The notes: generated by a model from the sequence alone, not told the origin. A DNA stretch of 64,000 bases from Fragum whitleyi (GCA_948146395.1 OX411549.1:38859692-38923691), one strand, 5' to 3'. Shown: positions 47,266-59,275, counted from the stretch's first letter. Translations and numbers: made by a program.

Positions 47266-48889
47266 AAGGTATTCCTAGTGTGAAGATCGGAATTACATCG
47301 GTTAATTTTTGCTATTTCCGTTAATCAAAGCGCATCGTTTTGCACGTAGGCTAGATGACGTCATAATCATCGACGTTCCCGCTAGAATAGACGTACAGTT
47401 ACATAAACTTTATGAAAATTTGATAAAATCTACCAAAATATAAATCTTATTATACTTTTATTGTTTTGATTGAGTTTTCTGTCCCTTTACCAAATGTTAA
47501 TCCGTACAAAAAATACCTGGACCAATCAAAATAATTTTCAGGAAATTGTCTTTCTTTAAGCGTACCGACCAAATGACTGCCGGAAGTCACACCCCCGGAA
47601 ACCGAATCCGCGGAAAAATAAGAGAACAAAAATTCTTACGCTTATACCCAAAACAAATTCTCCCTGCTTTTTCTAAAGGCATTTACACGAAATTTTCAGT
47701 TCATACATTCAAACCATAAAAAGAACAACCCATATTATCGCGGAAGATGCCTTTATGTATATTTGTTATTATGCCCCTTTTCAATCATTTCTTTAATCAG
47801 TCGAACGTTTATACCAACAGAAACATCTTAATTAGGCCCAAATAAAGTATGGTTACTTGTAACAAACAAATTATTTGTCGTGCTGTAGACACCTGGCATG
47901 CTAAAAAGGGACCGACTATGCAAACTATTCGATGTATTGAACGAGTAGCATACACAGTTCAACGATCCATTTCATACTTAAGGAGAGTTCCCTCTCATAC
48001 TCAAGTATATGAGAGAATAATGAAAGCAAAATCCATGCCAAAAAAATCCTTCCTTTACAATAGCAAAAGCATTTTTCTTTAGAAGAGAAATCTTATTTTT
48101 CCTACGGGAAAAAAACTTTTTTTATGGTTTCTTGCAATTATTTCAAAGGCAAATGGACACACTTTGTAGTTCAGACACTTGAGATTAAGAACTTAATTAA
48201 ATGTGAGTAATATTAAAAGGACAGTGAACATTTTCAGCATTTTTAAAATATAATTAATGGCATTAACAAATTAACTTTACTTAGTTTTTTTGCTAAAGAC
48301 TCGATCGCGATTAGAGAGCTTAAAAACATAATTAGGTTTATTTTTTCCAATGGCGCATAACTCTTGGTCCATTTCTCTATTTTTCCAAGGTGAATTTTTT
48401 TTTATACTTTTAGCCTGAATGCCCGAAGTATTGTAGTAATTTTTGAAAAAAGGCATTTGAGATGCCCCATCAATACTTTTTGAAAAAGAGGAATTTCTTT
48501 GATAGTCACTGTAGCCAAAATACATTACATAATGGCGATTTTTTTGTTTCCGACTTGAAATGTTGGCTTACTATGCATTATTTGATAAAAATTATTTGTT
48601 CAAAACTTACTTTTTGTAATTTACAACATTTCTACCAAATGTATGACACGAAATATGTCGCATGATTATACGCAGTTAATGGCACAATCATCATTTTAAG
48701 ATAGACCCCTTCCTATCTTATGGCCGATTTCCCCGCCCACTCAAGAAAACAGACTTTTTTCAATATTTTCTAAACGGGGCGGTGAATGCCAATTGAATTA
48801 CAGACACAAAAGGGGAATAACATGTAGTATTCGTTTTAAGTATCATTTTTTACATTCTTTGTACCCTTGCTTCACACTAGGAATACCTT
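47266..48889. mobile_element. Nested inverted-repeat element, 1.6 kb, inside the Tc1 element
   Basis: AAGGTATTCCTAGTGTGAAG at 47266-47285 is repeated perfectly inverted at 48870-48889 (20-bp TIRs). The interior has no recognised transposase; the 77-codon frame at 47849-48082 and the frames near 48277-48665 match nothing I know. Family unassigned. Confidence 0.75.
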
Positions 48890-49059
48890 AATCAACATTT
48901 TTTCGCTATCTGCTGAAACTCTTTTTTTACAAAATGTGGTTGACATTGTTATGAGTTTAGTAAATCGTCGTTATTTGTCATGAAATACTTGTTTATTATT
49001 ATAAGGCCCAAACAAATACAAAAAAAATAAAGTGTTCCTTTTAATTTTTTTGAGCAGAG

Positions 49060-49465
49060 TTTTTGTCAAATTCATGCTCATTTTCATTTTGAAATTTTCT
49101 CGAAAATTTTCTTCGTGAGTCATTCAGCAAACTTTTATATTCCGGGGCAATCTAGTGAAGGACAATTGTAGTCAACAACCAGAAATTATGCCGATGAGAA
49201 AGTAAGACTTTTCGTTAAAGTTTTTTTAAAAAAAACTATTCTTTTACTTTTTAGCATGCTGGCTTAAGTTAATATGCAACATTTTGAGGGAGTCTAAAAG
49301 TTCAAATGAGTGCAAACTGTCTCTGGCATAAGATATCCCTCGTATTATTTTGCTAATTTCGCCTGAAACTCTGTGCATATTCCGTATATCTTCGGAAGAA
49401 TTCCGAGTCCTTATTACATAAACCGTTAGAAACATTTTATAAATGCGCAATTTAACTAGTGAGTG
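49060..49465. other. No supported feature
   Basis: The short minus-strand frame at 49244-49468 shows no domain; nothing else was seen. Confidence 0.35.
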
Positions 49466-49541
49466 CAAGAAAAATAGTTCAGTCTGTTAAGCGATACGCC
49501 CTCAATCGCACATCTATGAGTTCGAATCTCCGAGGTGCTCT
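49466..49541 (+). ncRNA. tRNA-like sequence (tRNA relic or SINE head)
   Basis: TAGTTCAGTCTGTTAAGCG matches an A box/D-arm and GAGTTCGAATCTCC a B box/T-arm at normal tRNA spacing, followed by poly-T runs suited to Pol III termination (49542-49566). The acceptor stem does not pair, so a functional tRNA is unlikely. Confidence 0.5.
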
Positions 49542-50022
49542 GTTTTTTCTGTTTTTTTTTCTTTTTTCATCCCTATTACAAGTTCGCACTAAGGGAATAT
49601 TATTTTTGTTGAATTATTAAACGACCACTTTCTGCTGATTCATATCGCGACATGTAAAATGTAACGAATCTTTTATTAATGTATAATTGTTAAATATATA
49701 CTGCAATATGTCTTAAACCACGAGGAAAATACGTTTCCTAATTTTCAGAAAACAGTAAGATTTTCAGATAAAGCCTAGTTTCGAACTGTTCCCAAGAGGC
49801 AAAAGAAAAAAACACTCCGTTACCAAAGTTACCACAATAGGACCCTGCATCACCAGAGCCTCCTCTGCTGTTGTTATTTATATATCAATGGTAAACTCAA
49901 TATGTAAAAAAATATGTCTTCACAATTATAAGAAAATGGATAAACCCCAAAATACCATCCGTCTAAAAAAATATTGTGATTATTAGACAGAAAAAGGAAG
50001 AAAATATATTATCTCTTACTCG

Positions 50023-50070
50023 GTTTGAACTTGGGTTCTCTTGCTTCTGAGGCGGATGTCTTAACCTCTA
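50023..50070 (-). ncRNA. tRNA-like sequence split by a MITE
   Basis: Read on the minus strand: AGAGGTTAAGACATCCGCCT (A box/D-arm to anticodon arm) and CCCAAGTTCAAACCGAG (B box/T-arm). The 5' part of the A box continues across the MITE, at 50653 and beyond (complement GACCTGTAGTT). It is a relic or SINE head rather than a working tRNA. Confidence 0.5.
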
Positions 50071-50650
50071 CACTCCTCAAAACTCCTACGCGGCCACTTG
50101 CCTTTTCGGTCATATGCTATGAATGCCACATGGATTCATCCCGTTTTTGCTAATATAATACGGCCAAAACATTTATGAAATCAATAAGAGAAAAATCAGT
50201 GAAAAAATTCAACAAGAAATGTTTAAAAATTGAACGGAAGTAGGAGTACCCTCGATTTCAAAGTTAACATTGGTGGGTGGGGTATTTTTGACATTTCTGG
50301 TTAGGATAAGGAATGTGTACAAAGTTGTGGCATTTCTTATTATTTTTAGAAGTCCTCAGACGTTGTACTACTGATATCAGTACAAAAAATTGATAGGATT
50401 TGCGTATTTCATGTGTCGAAAAATTAAAATTTCTCTAAAAATTGTCATTTTTGAGACATTTGAATTTGAGGGTACACGCATTTAATTCCGTCTTAAGGAC
50501 TAACTGATGCATGATTTTACAAAACAATCGGATAGGATGATGGTAGAATGGCCCTCTTTTGAAAGATAAAGTTGACATTTCAAAATAAAAGCGAAACATG
50601 TGTGAAAAATGGAGAAAGGTAAGGTGGCCGCTTAGAACTTTTGAGCAGTG
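50071..50650. mobile_element. Tc1-type MITE, 580 bp, TA target site
   Basis: The left CACTCCTCAAAACTCCTACG and the complement of the right end CACTGCTCAAAAGTTCTAAG, each followed by CGGCCAC, form TIRs of about 38 bp. TA is duplicated at 50069-50070 and 50651-50652. The ends start with the same CACTGCTCAAAA as the Tc1 element at 45880, so it could be mobilised by a related transposase. No coding frame. Confidence 0.8.
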
Positions 50651-50652
50651 TA

Positions 50653-51348
50653 AACTACAGGTCTGAGTACAACACATGCCCCTAGTAAACAGTTAATGCT
50701 TATTGGCGGAATTCGTCGATCATCGGTGATTTTCCGATTTCACTCGAGGAAAATAAACAGAGTCTCAAGCGAAATAAGCCTAGGAATACATCGATCGTCA
50801 TAAACTCTCTTCAGTGTTTATATCGAAGGGGCGACAATTCATGAATATTGGATAGTAATGTTTGTCAGGCCATGAAGATGGGCCGTTTGAATTAAAATTT
50901 GAAAAAGTGTATTCCACATGAAAACACGAGAAAAGGATACTTGTTGACAGTTTCTTTGTTTTCTTTCTCAATGCCATACATTTAGCGCATTTATGATGAA
51001 ACTTGTTCAGTATGTTAGTCGAAATGATAAAACCTTATATGTCAGAAAGGGGGCTCAATAAGACTATAATAACATTTGAACAGAAAAAGGAAAGAAAAAT
51101 CGGGAGAAATGAGAAATATTTCACACTCACGGCTGTGCAGCGTATTGAATTGTGGATTTCCAAGAATATCACATGTGTGCAAAGAAATGACTTAGCTTGA
51201 CCAGAATTTTCACTATGCACACTACATTGTACGGTCACTTATATGAACTATATTCAAATAAGAACTCATTCAAAAGTATGCTTTTTAACTCCTCGCTTTA
51301 GTTTAACCCTGATTTTGTATCATAATAAATGTTTAAAAGGAAGATTAC
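50653..51348. other. No supported gene
   Basis: Short overlapping frames at 51003-51238 on both strands lack any recognisable family. No repeat structure was noticed. Confidence 0.4.
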
Positions 51349-53638
51349 TAAAATATCTTTGCTTTGCTAGCTTTCAGTACTTTCAGTACTTTGATTAAGC
51401 ATTGCCTTTTAAGGGAATTGCCTTCAAATTAAATGATTTGAGGTGCCGTTGAAGTTAGCCGAGAAAGAAAACATTGTGAGAAAGGGAGGAAGTGCTTACA
51501 ATATCGCATATCTTCTGATTGATAAAAAGTCTAATTTTTTGTCATTGAGCAATTGTAGCCATGAAAACACTGTAAGACAAGACTCCGGTAAGTGCTTGTT
51601 AAGTACCTCTCCTTATTTTTTCCAAATCCGAACAATATGGTCGGTCCCGTGTGTGTAGGAGCTATTGCGAGGCCACTTAAATTTTGAGATCGCTGTTATT
51701 CTGTAGAATATTAACTTAATACGGAACTAGTCGTAATTCGCGTTTATTTATGCACTTTGTTTAAACTAACATGTTATCTTTTTCTGAAGTCTTTTTTTTT
51801 TAGAAGCGAAGGATTTACTGAGATAAAAAGCCGTCAATTTGAAATATTTATTATTCATTAAATGTCGTAAATTTGAAATAATATTATTAAATTTGAAATT
51901 GATACTTTATGTTCGTCATAAAACATTTTCTGGTATTTTTCTGGTAATGTGAAGTTTTGCTTGACAAATTAGTATTAATAGAGGAATTATGTCTATCAAA
52001 TTGGCATTATTATTATCTTAAAATTCTTTAATTGTTCATTTAATAGGGATAAAAATACATGTACTTTTCTTGTCAAGATTCATTTTTGTTAATCGTTTAA
52101 TCGAAACACTAACATTTCTCTAGTTTTGTTGAATTGGATTTGTACCAGCTTCAGCTTAACCAACAGTAGTTTTGTTTATGATGTTTTATATTGCGCGAGA
52201 ATGAAATACATACCTTAAGAACTTTTGATATACTAGTTTAATAACAATTCAAATAAGATATTCAGCCTATATTACCGTTATTTCGTGATATTGAAAATGA
52301 TGTCATGGAGCATTTGACGGCATAACTTTACGTACGGCGTTAACTGCTTCGCGGAATAATTTCAATTGATAAATTAATGCAATTTGATGGATTTATCCCA
52401 TAACTTTCGATGATTATATAAGTAGAATTTCAAATTTGTGTAAATAAATACCAAACCTACAAACCTCGTCAATAAATTCTCGACAAGGCCTCGTTTTTAT
52501 CTGTTTACAGACGATTGTCTATTAAATTTTGCATTTCATGACCACTCATTCGGCATAGTCTAAATGTTGCATAAACACCTGATATTTTGCCAAAATCTTT
52601 TCTATTTTTATTTTTTTGTTGCTATTTTGGATTTAAATTGGTTAATTATAAAGTGTTCCACTTTTGAAAAGTACACTTTTGACTTTTTCATGATTATTAG
52701 TTGCTAGCTTAACGTCACCTATTCAATAGGGAACCATCGGCAATTCTACGGAGAAAACTTATGGGAATAATAAATGTGCAACCATGAAAGCGCGTAATAT
52801 ACGTACGTTGGATATTACGTCACACACATCAAAATGACTTTGAGAAAAAACCCACATACTATAACTACAATGACGAAAGGGCCATGATGGTCCTATTTCT
52901 CTAACCTTCGTCTCTTTACTCTATTATTAACTATCCTAGGGGGATTTTTCAACAGCCTTAAATGTACTTTTATAAATAATCATACATATGATATCTACAT
53001 TTGGCATTAAAGTTTAAATAGGGTTTATCCTTGTGACCTGAAAAACACTCTGACCAAGTTTCATGAAGATTGAGCTACATTTTTGGCCCCTCGAGTGTAA
53101 ACAAGAAGATTTTCATTAAAGCCCTTTTTTCCCGTGATTTTGTAAGGCTCCATCCCGTTTTGTATAGGGTTTTACCCGTGTGAATTGACTAACATTCTGA
53201 CCAAATATCATGAAGATTTAAAAATATTCGGGGCGTCTAGAGCGCAAATAGGGACTTTGTCACTAAGGCTCCTTTTCCCGTTATATGGCATGGATCCTTT
53301 CCAATTTTAAAAGGGATTATCCTTGTGACATGACAAACATTCTGACCAAATTGCATGAAGATAGTACCACTCTTGTCGCGTCTAGAGCGTATACAAGAAA
53401 ATTGTCATTAAGGCCCCTTTTCCCGTGATGTAGCGTGGATTCTTTCTATTTTTATAGGATACTTACTTGTGACTTGAAAAACATTCTGACCAATACCAGA
53501 AGATTGTGACATATTTGTTGCCTCTAGCCTGTAAAGAAGACCTGACAAACATTCTGACCAAATTTCACGAGAATTGTACCACATTTGGGGCGTCTAGAGC
53601 GTATACAAGAAAATTGTCATTAAGACCCCTTTTCACAT
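51349..53638. repeat. 2.29-kb tandem duplication, copy 1
   Basis: From AAAATATCTTTGCTTTGCTA to the next AAAATATCTATGCTTTGCTA. It is about 98-99% identical to copy 2 by eye. It contains a non-autonomous repeat starting GGGCCATGATGGTCC (52879) with a core of CATTCTGACCAA units near 53045, 53190, 53336, 53481 and 53551 (about 145-bp spacing except the last). An identical 71-codon frame (51443-51658 and 53733-53948) is present in both copies but shows no family signature, so it is noted, not called. Confidence 0.88.
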
Positions 53639-56600
53639 GAAAATATCTATGCTTTGCTAGCTTTCAGTACTTTCAGTAATTTGATTAAGCATTGCCTTTT
53701 AAGGGAATTGCCTTCAAATTTAATGATTTGAGGTGCCGTTGAAGTTAGCCGAGAAAGAAAACATTGTGAGAAAGGGAGGAAGTGCTTACAATATCGCATA
53801 TCTTCTGATTGATAAAAAGTCTAATTTTTTGTCATTGAGCAATTGTAGTCATGAAAACACTGTAAGACAAGACTCCGGTAAGTGCTTGTTAAGTACCTCT
53901 CCTTATTTTTGCCAAATCCGAACAATATGGTCGGTCCCGTGTGTGTAGGAGCTATTGCGAGGCCACTTAAATTTTGAGATCGCTGTTATTGTGTTTAGTC
54001 CGTTTGACTTCTATATGGACCAACCTTTTCATCAATTACATAAAATTGCGTTTGAATGAAGGATTTGTATGTGGTAAGATCTTAATTTCAGCATAATACC
54101 ATTCCAAAAAATATTTTTTGAAAGTAAAATGATTTCAAAATAATTATTTTGTCTATCCAGTTAATGTTAATATTTTCTCATTTTCCGCTCTTAAACACGA
54201 GGGGTGATAAAGGCTGTTAAAAGTAGTAAGAAGTTATTTACAAATAGTAAAAGCACGTGGATTTATACTAAACATTTGACAGAAAAAATGTCCAGTATTC
54301 CTTATTTGGAAATGCTCATTAACATATCGACGGTCATGTCATTGAAACTCAAATATCTCGTGATTTGTACCGTTATTATTCCCATTCTTATCAAGTTTTC
54401 CTCGTGAAATTCACAACGACTTCATTATATAATGCTTTTTGATTGGTCTAAATATGTGAATATGGGGTTCATCTCAAGATAGACAAAAGAAAATATCTAT
54501 CATCTGGTAAAAGGGTTTTTGAACAAAGAGAGGATATATCATATTTGATATCCATAGGAGGTAAAATCGTAACCAAACTTAATTTTATAAAAACACTCGA
54601 TTTAATACTAAAAAGACTCACTTCAAGTCTTTCACGTTTGACTCTGCCCCTATGCAAATCATAGCTTTTTTTGGATAGACAATTCGCTGTTCCAGCTAAT
54701 ACGAATACAAGGAGGTATGAAAGGCTGAAAGTTAACATGTAGACGGACGGACAAAATCATTATTTTATACCCAAAAATCATGAAAGACAAAATTCGTCAT
54801 GGTATTAGATGATAAATATGATATGACAAGAAAGAAATACGTTTCATTAATTCATTTCTCAAATTTTGGGCGAAATGTTGGTCCATATAGAAGTCAAACG
54901 GACTATAGAATATTAACTTAATACGGAACTAGTCGTAATTCGCGTTTATTTATGCACTTTGTTTAAACTAACATGTTATCTTTTTCTGAAGTCTTTTTTT
55001 AGAAGCGAAGGATTTACTGATATAAAAAGCCGCCAATTTGAAATATTTATTATTCATTAAATGTCGTAAATTTGAAATAATATTATTTAATTTGAAATTT
55101 ATACTTTATGTTCGTCATAAAACATTTTCTGGTATTTTTCTGGTAATGTGAAGTTTTGCTTGACAAATTAGTATTAAAAGAGGAATTATGTCTATCAAAT
55201 TGGCATTATTATTATCTTAAAATTCTTAAATTGTTCATTTAATAGGGATAAAAATACATGTACTTTTCTTGTCAAGATTCATTTTTCTTAATCGTTTAAT
55301 CGAAACACTAACATTTCTCTAGTTTCGTTGAATTGGATTTGTACCAGCTTCAGCTTAACCAACAGTAGTTTTGTTTATGATGTTTTATATTGCGCGAGAA
55401 TGAAATACATACCTTAAGAACTTTTGATATACTAGTTTAATAACAATTCAAATAAGATATTCAGCCTATATTACCGTTATTTCGTGATATTGAAAATGAT
55501 GTCATGGAGCATTTGACGGCATAACTTTACGTACGGCGTTAACTGCTTCGCGGAATAATTTCAATTGATAAATTTATGCAATTTGATGGATTTATCCCAT
55601 AACTTTCGATGATTATATAAGTAGAATTTCAAATTTGTGTAAATAAATACCAAACCTACAAACCTCGTCAATAAATTCTCGACAAGGCCTCGTTTTTATC
55701 TGTTTACAGACGATTGTCTATTAAATTTTGCATTTCACGACCACTCATTCGGCATAGTCTAAATGTTGCATAAACACCTGATATTTTGCCAAAATCTTTT
55801 TTTTTTTTATTTTTTTTTTTTTTGCTATTTTGGATTTAAATTGGTTAATTATAAAGTGTTCCACTTTTGAAAAGTACACTTTTGACTTTTTCATGATTAT
55901 TAGTTGCTAGCTTAACGTCACCTATTCAATAGGGAACCATCGGCAATTCTACGGAGAAAACTTATGGGAATAATAAATGTGCAACCATGAAAGCGCGTAA
56001 TATACGTACGTTGGATATTACGTCACACACATCAAAATGACTTTGAGAAAAAACCCACATACTATAACTTCAATGACGAAAGGGCCATGATGGTCCTATT
56101 TCTCTAACCTTCGTCTCTTTACTCTATTATTAACTATCATAGGGGGATTTTTCAACAGCCTTAAATGTACTTTTATAAATAATCATACATATGATATCTA
56201 CATTTGGCATTAAAAGTTTAAATAGGGTTTATCCTTGTGACCTGAAAAACACTCTGACCAAGTTTCATGAAGACTGAGCTACATTTTTGGCCCCTCGAGT
56301 GTGAACAAGAAGATTTTCATTAAAGCCCTTTTTTCCCTTGATTTTGTAAGGCTCCATCCCGTTTTGTATAGGGTTTTACCCGTGTGAATTGACTAACATT
56401 CTGACCAAATATCATGAAGATTTAAAAATATTCGGGGCGTCTAGAGCGCAAATAGGGACTTTGTCATTAAGGCTCCTTTTCCTGTTATATGACATGGATC
56501 CTTCCCAATTTTTAAAGGGGTTATCCTTGTGACATGACAAACATTCTGACCAAATTGCATGAAGATTGTACCACTTTTGTCGCGTCTAGAGCGTAAACAA

Positions 56601-56809
56601 GAAAATTGTCATTAAGGCCCCTTTTCCCGTGATGTAGCGTGGATTCTTTCTATTTTTATAGGATACTTACTTGTGACTTGAAAAACATTCTGACCAATAC
56701 CAGAAGATTGTGACATATTTGTGGCCTCTAGCCTGTAAAGAAGACCTGACAAACATTCTGACCAAATTTCACGAGAATTGTACCACATTTGGGGCGTCTA
56801 GAGCGTATA
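53639..56809. repeat. 2.29-kb tandem duplication, copy 2, with a 908-bp insertion
   Basis: Collinear with 51349-53638 except for the inverted-repeat element at 53997-54904. The last about 50 bp of copy 1 (ACAAGAAAATTGTCATTAAG...) are missing here: similarity stops at GAGCGTATA (56809), where the putative LTR begins. Confidence 0.85.
53997..54904. mobile_element. Inverted-repeat DNA element, 908 bp, perfect TIRs
   Basis: AGTCCGTTTGACTTCTATAT...GGACCAAC (28 bp) is repeated perfectly inverted at the right end. Flanks are T/TA on both sides. The site is empty in duplication copy 1 (near 51706), giving a direct before/after comparison. Short internal frames (54204-54407 plus, 54469-54738 minus) resemble no transposase. 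Confidence 0.9.
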
Positions 56810-57430
56810 TATTCGGTACGGTAGGCTTGTTCTTACGCGGTTGGCCACCGGTCTGAACGTGTGATTTGTTGCTCCTGAGAATATATGAGATCTTACAAAG
56901 TGCGGAGTATTTCTGGTATTCAGACACCGAACCGTACAAGATGTACATATATTGGTGTAGGTCTAACTCGGTATCAATTGAACTATATTGAACTCGTGAA
57001 GGGAACAACTGTTGTATCTTTAAGCACGGCTGCTATAGCGAATGAACGTCTTTGCTCGAGCATTTTAGTTATGTTTTAATGCAACACTGTGATATTTTAT
57101 TTAATTTAGTAATTCGTAGCTTTACTTGACTGTGAAGCCTTCTCGACCTGCCTGATCACGCTTTTCATATGCATCAGTCTGTGATATCTGTTAATTATCT
57201 ATTTACGACATGTTGTATTAATATTTATAGTGAGCGTGAGATCGGTGTGGCGTTGGTCACTTGAATTTGATTAAATTGTCAATTGAGATCAATCTCCTTA
57301 TCTTTCAACGTCCACTACATAGATAGACCTTGAACTGATTGTTCACTGACCGCTCGGCAATTAAGTTCACACTACACCCTAAAGAATCTTGCCCTATTGT
57401 TGTCGCTCGTCGGTGCACCGGGTCGTTACA
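56810..57430 (+). mobile_element. Putative 5' LTR of the Ty3/Gypsy element
   Basis: Ends GGGTCGTTACA at 57430, the usual CA terminus, 17 bp before the primer-binding site. No TGTAACGACC-like start was found, so the left end is uncertain; the abrupt end of the upstream duplication at 56809 suggests that junction. No second LTR lies in the window, so LTR length cannot be confirmed. Confidence 0.5.
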
Positions 57431-57447
57431 GTAGGACAATTCTTATT

Positions 57448-57465
57448 TGGTGGCAGCGGTGGGAT
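57448..57465 (+). promoter_or_regulatory. tRNA primer-binding site of the Gypsy element
   Basis: TGGTGGCAGCGGTGGGAT is complementary to a tRNA 3' end including CCA (ATCCCACCGCTGCCACCA), where minus-strand DNA synthesis starts. The tRNA looks leucine-type from memory. Confidence 0.7.
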
Positions 57466-57967
57466 CTCAAAAAAAAGTTATTATCTAGTGTTTCCATTGC
57501 CAATTGTTCTCCATTTATTTGAGACCAATATATGGAACTTACTATTTTCTGGGTATAGCAACTGCTAAACTCGGTTTGGATCTATCCCCCTGATCTGAAT
57601 TAAATTCTTTTACGACCGCTGGGAACTTTGTAATCTATTTATCGAATAGATACCCCAACCTTGAAGCTATCCATGTAGAGATTTTCGTTTATTATCTGTA
57701 ATAAGACCATCGCCATTTCCGATTTCTTACGTTGGAAATAGCCTTTATTGTATTTCTCAACTGCATACAGAGAACGGAACTTAGCTGTTATCAAATATTT
57801 TCTGATTTTAAAATAATAGGAAAAAGTAGTAAAGGGGGCCCATTGCACCCTTTATTAAAGTGTGTCATCTATGCGTTCCTTTGTATATAAAACGTTAGTT
57901 GTGATACTCAATTGTTCTTTATTACAGATTTTTTTCCTTCTTCTTCTCCTAAATAAGCGAAAAGATA
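57466..57967 (+). other. Leader between primer-binding site and gag
   Basis: Untranslated leader of the Gypsy element, AT-rich. The minus-strand frame at 57639-57848 is not supported. Confidence 0.5.
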
Positions 57968-59275
57968 ATGGAGTCAGACTATTCTCATAGCGACGAGGAA
58001 GCTGACGTTTCTGTTGGGAGTGGTCCGTCTTCGCATACATCTGAGCGTTTTATCAATCCCCGGCCATTTCCAACTGAAACCACTTCTGTCAGTGCTAGCC
58101 CTAGTAGAGAAGTAAATTTTAGAATTCCACATGATCCTGACTCTAACTCTAATAGAGCCTCTGTAGAAAATCGAACTAAGGTAATAAAGATTCAGACCTT
58201 GCCAGAGCATTGTCTGAAATATCCAATTAAAAGACGAAATGACTGAGTTGAGGCAAAAAAATGAGCGTTTTAAAAGAGATTTTGAGAGACAGGGGTCTCG
58301 AACTTTTGAAAATGTTCACGGTGCGCGAAATGTGAATCAGAACAGAAATTCCTACGTCAATCTTCATTCTGAACCTAGCAATAATGACAGAGTCAATGAC
58401 ACTCGGTACACTATGCGCGCACGGTCCTATTCGCCGAATTATAACCAAAGAATCGCAATTGACGAAACAAATCGTTACCCTATACCTAGATTTAGTAGTC
58501 AACTACGAGATCCGTCTTGGAGAGAAAATGCGGATCGAGTTTTTGACAGGAATGCTAGATCAAGCTCAAGTACCTGCAAGATAGGTACATTTGATGGTAA
58601 AGAGGAACTTGATGATTATCTTGTTCAATTTGAAATCGCGGCCGCCGAAAATAGATGGAGTGATGAAAGTATGGCGCGCCAATTATGCACAAAATTACGT
58701 GGTCCGGCAGTATCTATCTTAAATGATCTCTCTCCTTACGAAAGGCTAAATTATAGAGATTTAGTGTCGAAGCTGAAAGCCCGATTTCAGCCAGGAAATC
58801 AAGCAGAATTATGCGCAGTTCGTTAAAGGTGAGACTTAGGAGATCTAAAGAATCCATCATGGATTTAGGTGACGAAATTAAACGTTTATCGCGAAAGGCC
58901 TATCCAGGTATGCCTGATTAATTGAGGGAAGAATTGGCTATAGGTCATTTCCTAGATTCCCTCAATGACCACTCATTTAAACTATTTGTGGAAATGCGGG
59001 AACCGAGAACCGTAGACGAAGCAGTTAATAGTGCATTGAAATGTGAACAAAGTTTAAACGGACATTCGGTTCGTTTGACCAATAATAACCAGTCTCAATA
59101 TAATTATAATTACGACTCGGAAGTGTTTGCTATCAAAAACAAACAGTATTCACAAAAATCAAATAAGAAACCTTACAATGACCGATCTTGCTGGACCTGT
59201 GGTGAATATGGACATATTGCTCGAAATGTCCATCTGCATCCGCAGAACGAAAACAAAACCAGCATAATGATGTAG
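57968..59275 (+). pseudogene. Gypsy gag (capsid and zinc knuckle), frameshifted
   Basis: Starts MESDYSHSDEEADVSVGSG. The frame shifts near 58210 and continues as MTELRQKNERFKRDFERQ, a short coiled coil. The capsid-type region, IGTFDGKEELDDYLVQFE...MARQLCTKLRGPAV, is at 58570-58710. A further shift near 58825 and a stop near 58920 follow. The zinc knuckle CWTCGEYGHIARN (about 59190) has lost its fourth cysteine because of a 1-nt shift just before it. Gag packages the element RNA in virus-like particles; this copy cannot make a full protein. Confidence 0.85.

Larger units (their letters stand above)
45880..49059 (+). mobile_element. Tc1-family DNA transposon, decayed, with nested insertion
   Basis: The left end CACTGCTCAAAATAATTAAA (preceded by TA) and the complement of the right end CTCTGCTCAAAAAAATTAAA form TIRs of about 26 bp. 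The transposase pseudogene is at 46199-47142. Removing the nested 1624-bp element at 47266-48889 leaves about 1.56 kb, the normal size of a Tc1/Tc3-type element. The right TA is mutated. Confidence 0.8.

Noticed and set aside
49466..50070. Two functional tRNA genes
   Set aside because: A and B boxes are recognisable but acceptor stems do not pair and one is split by a MITE; kept only as tRNA-like relics.
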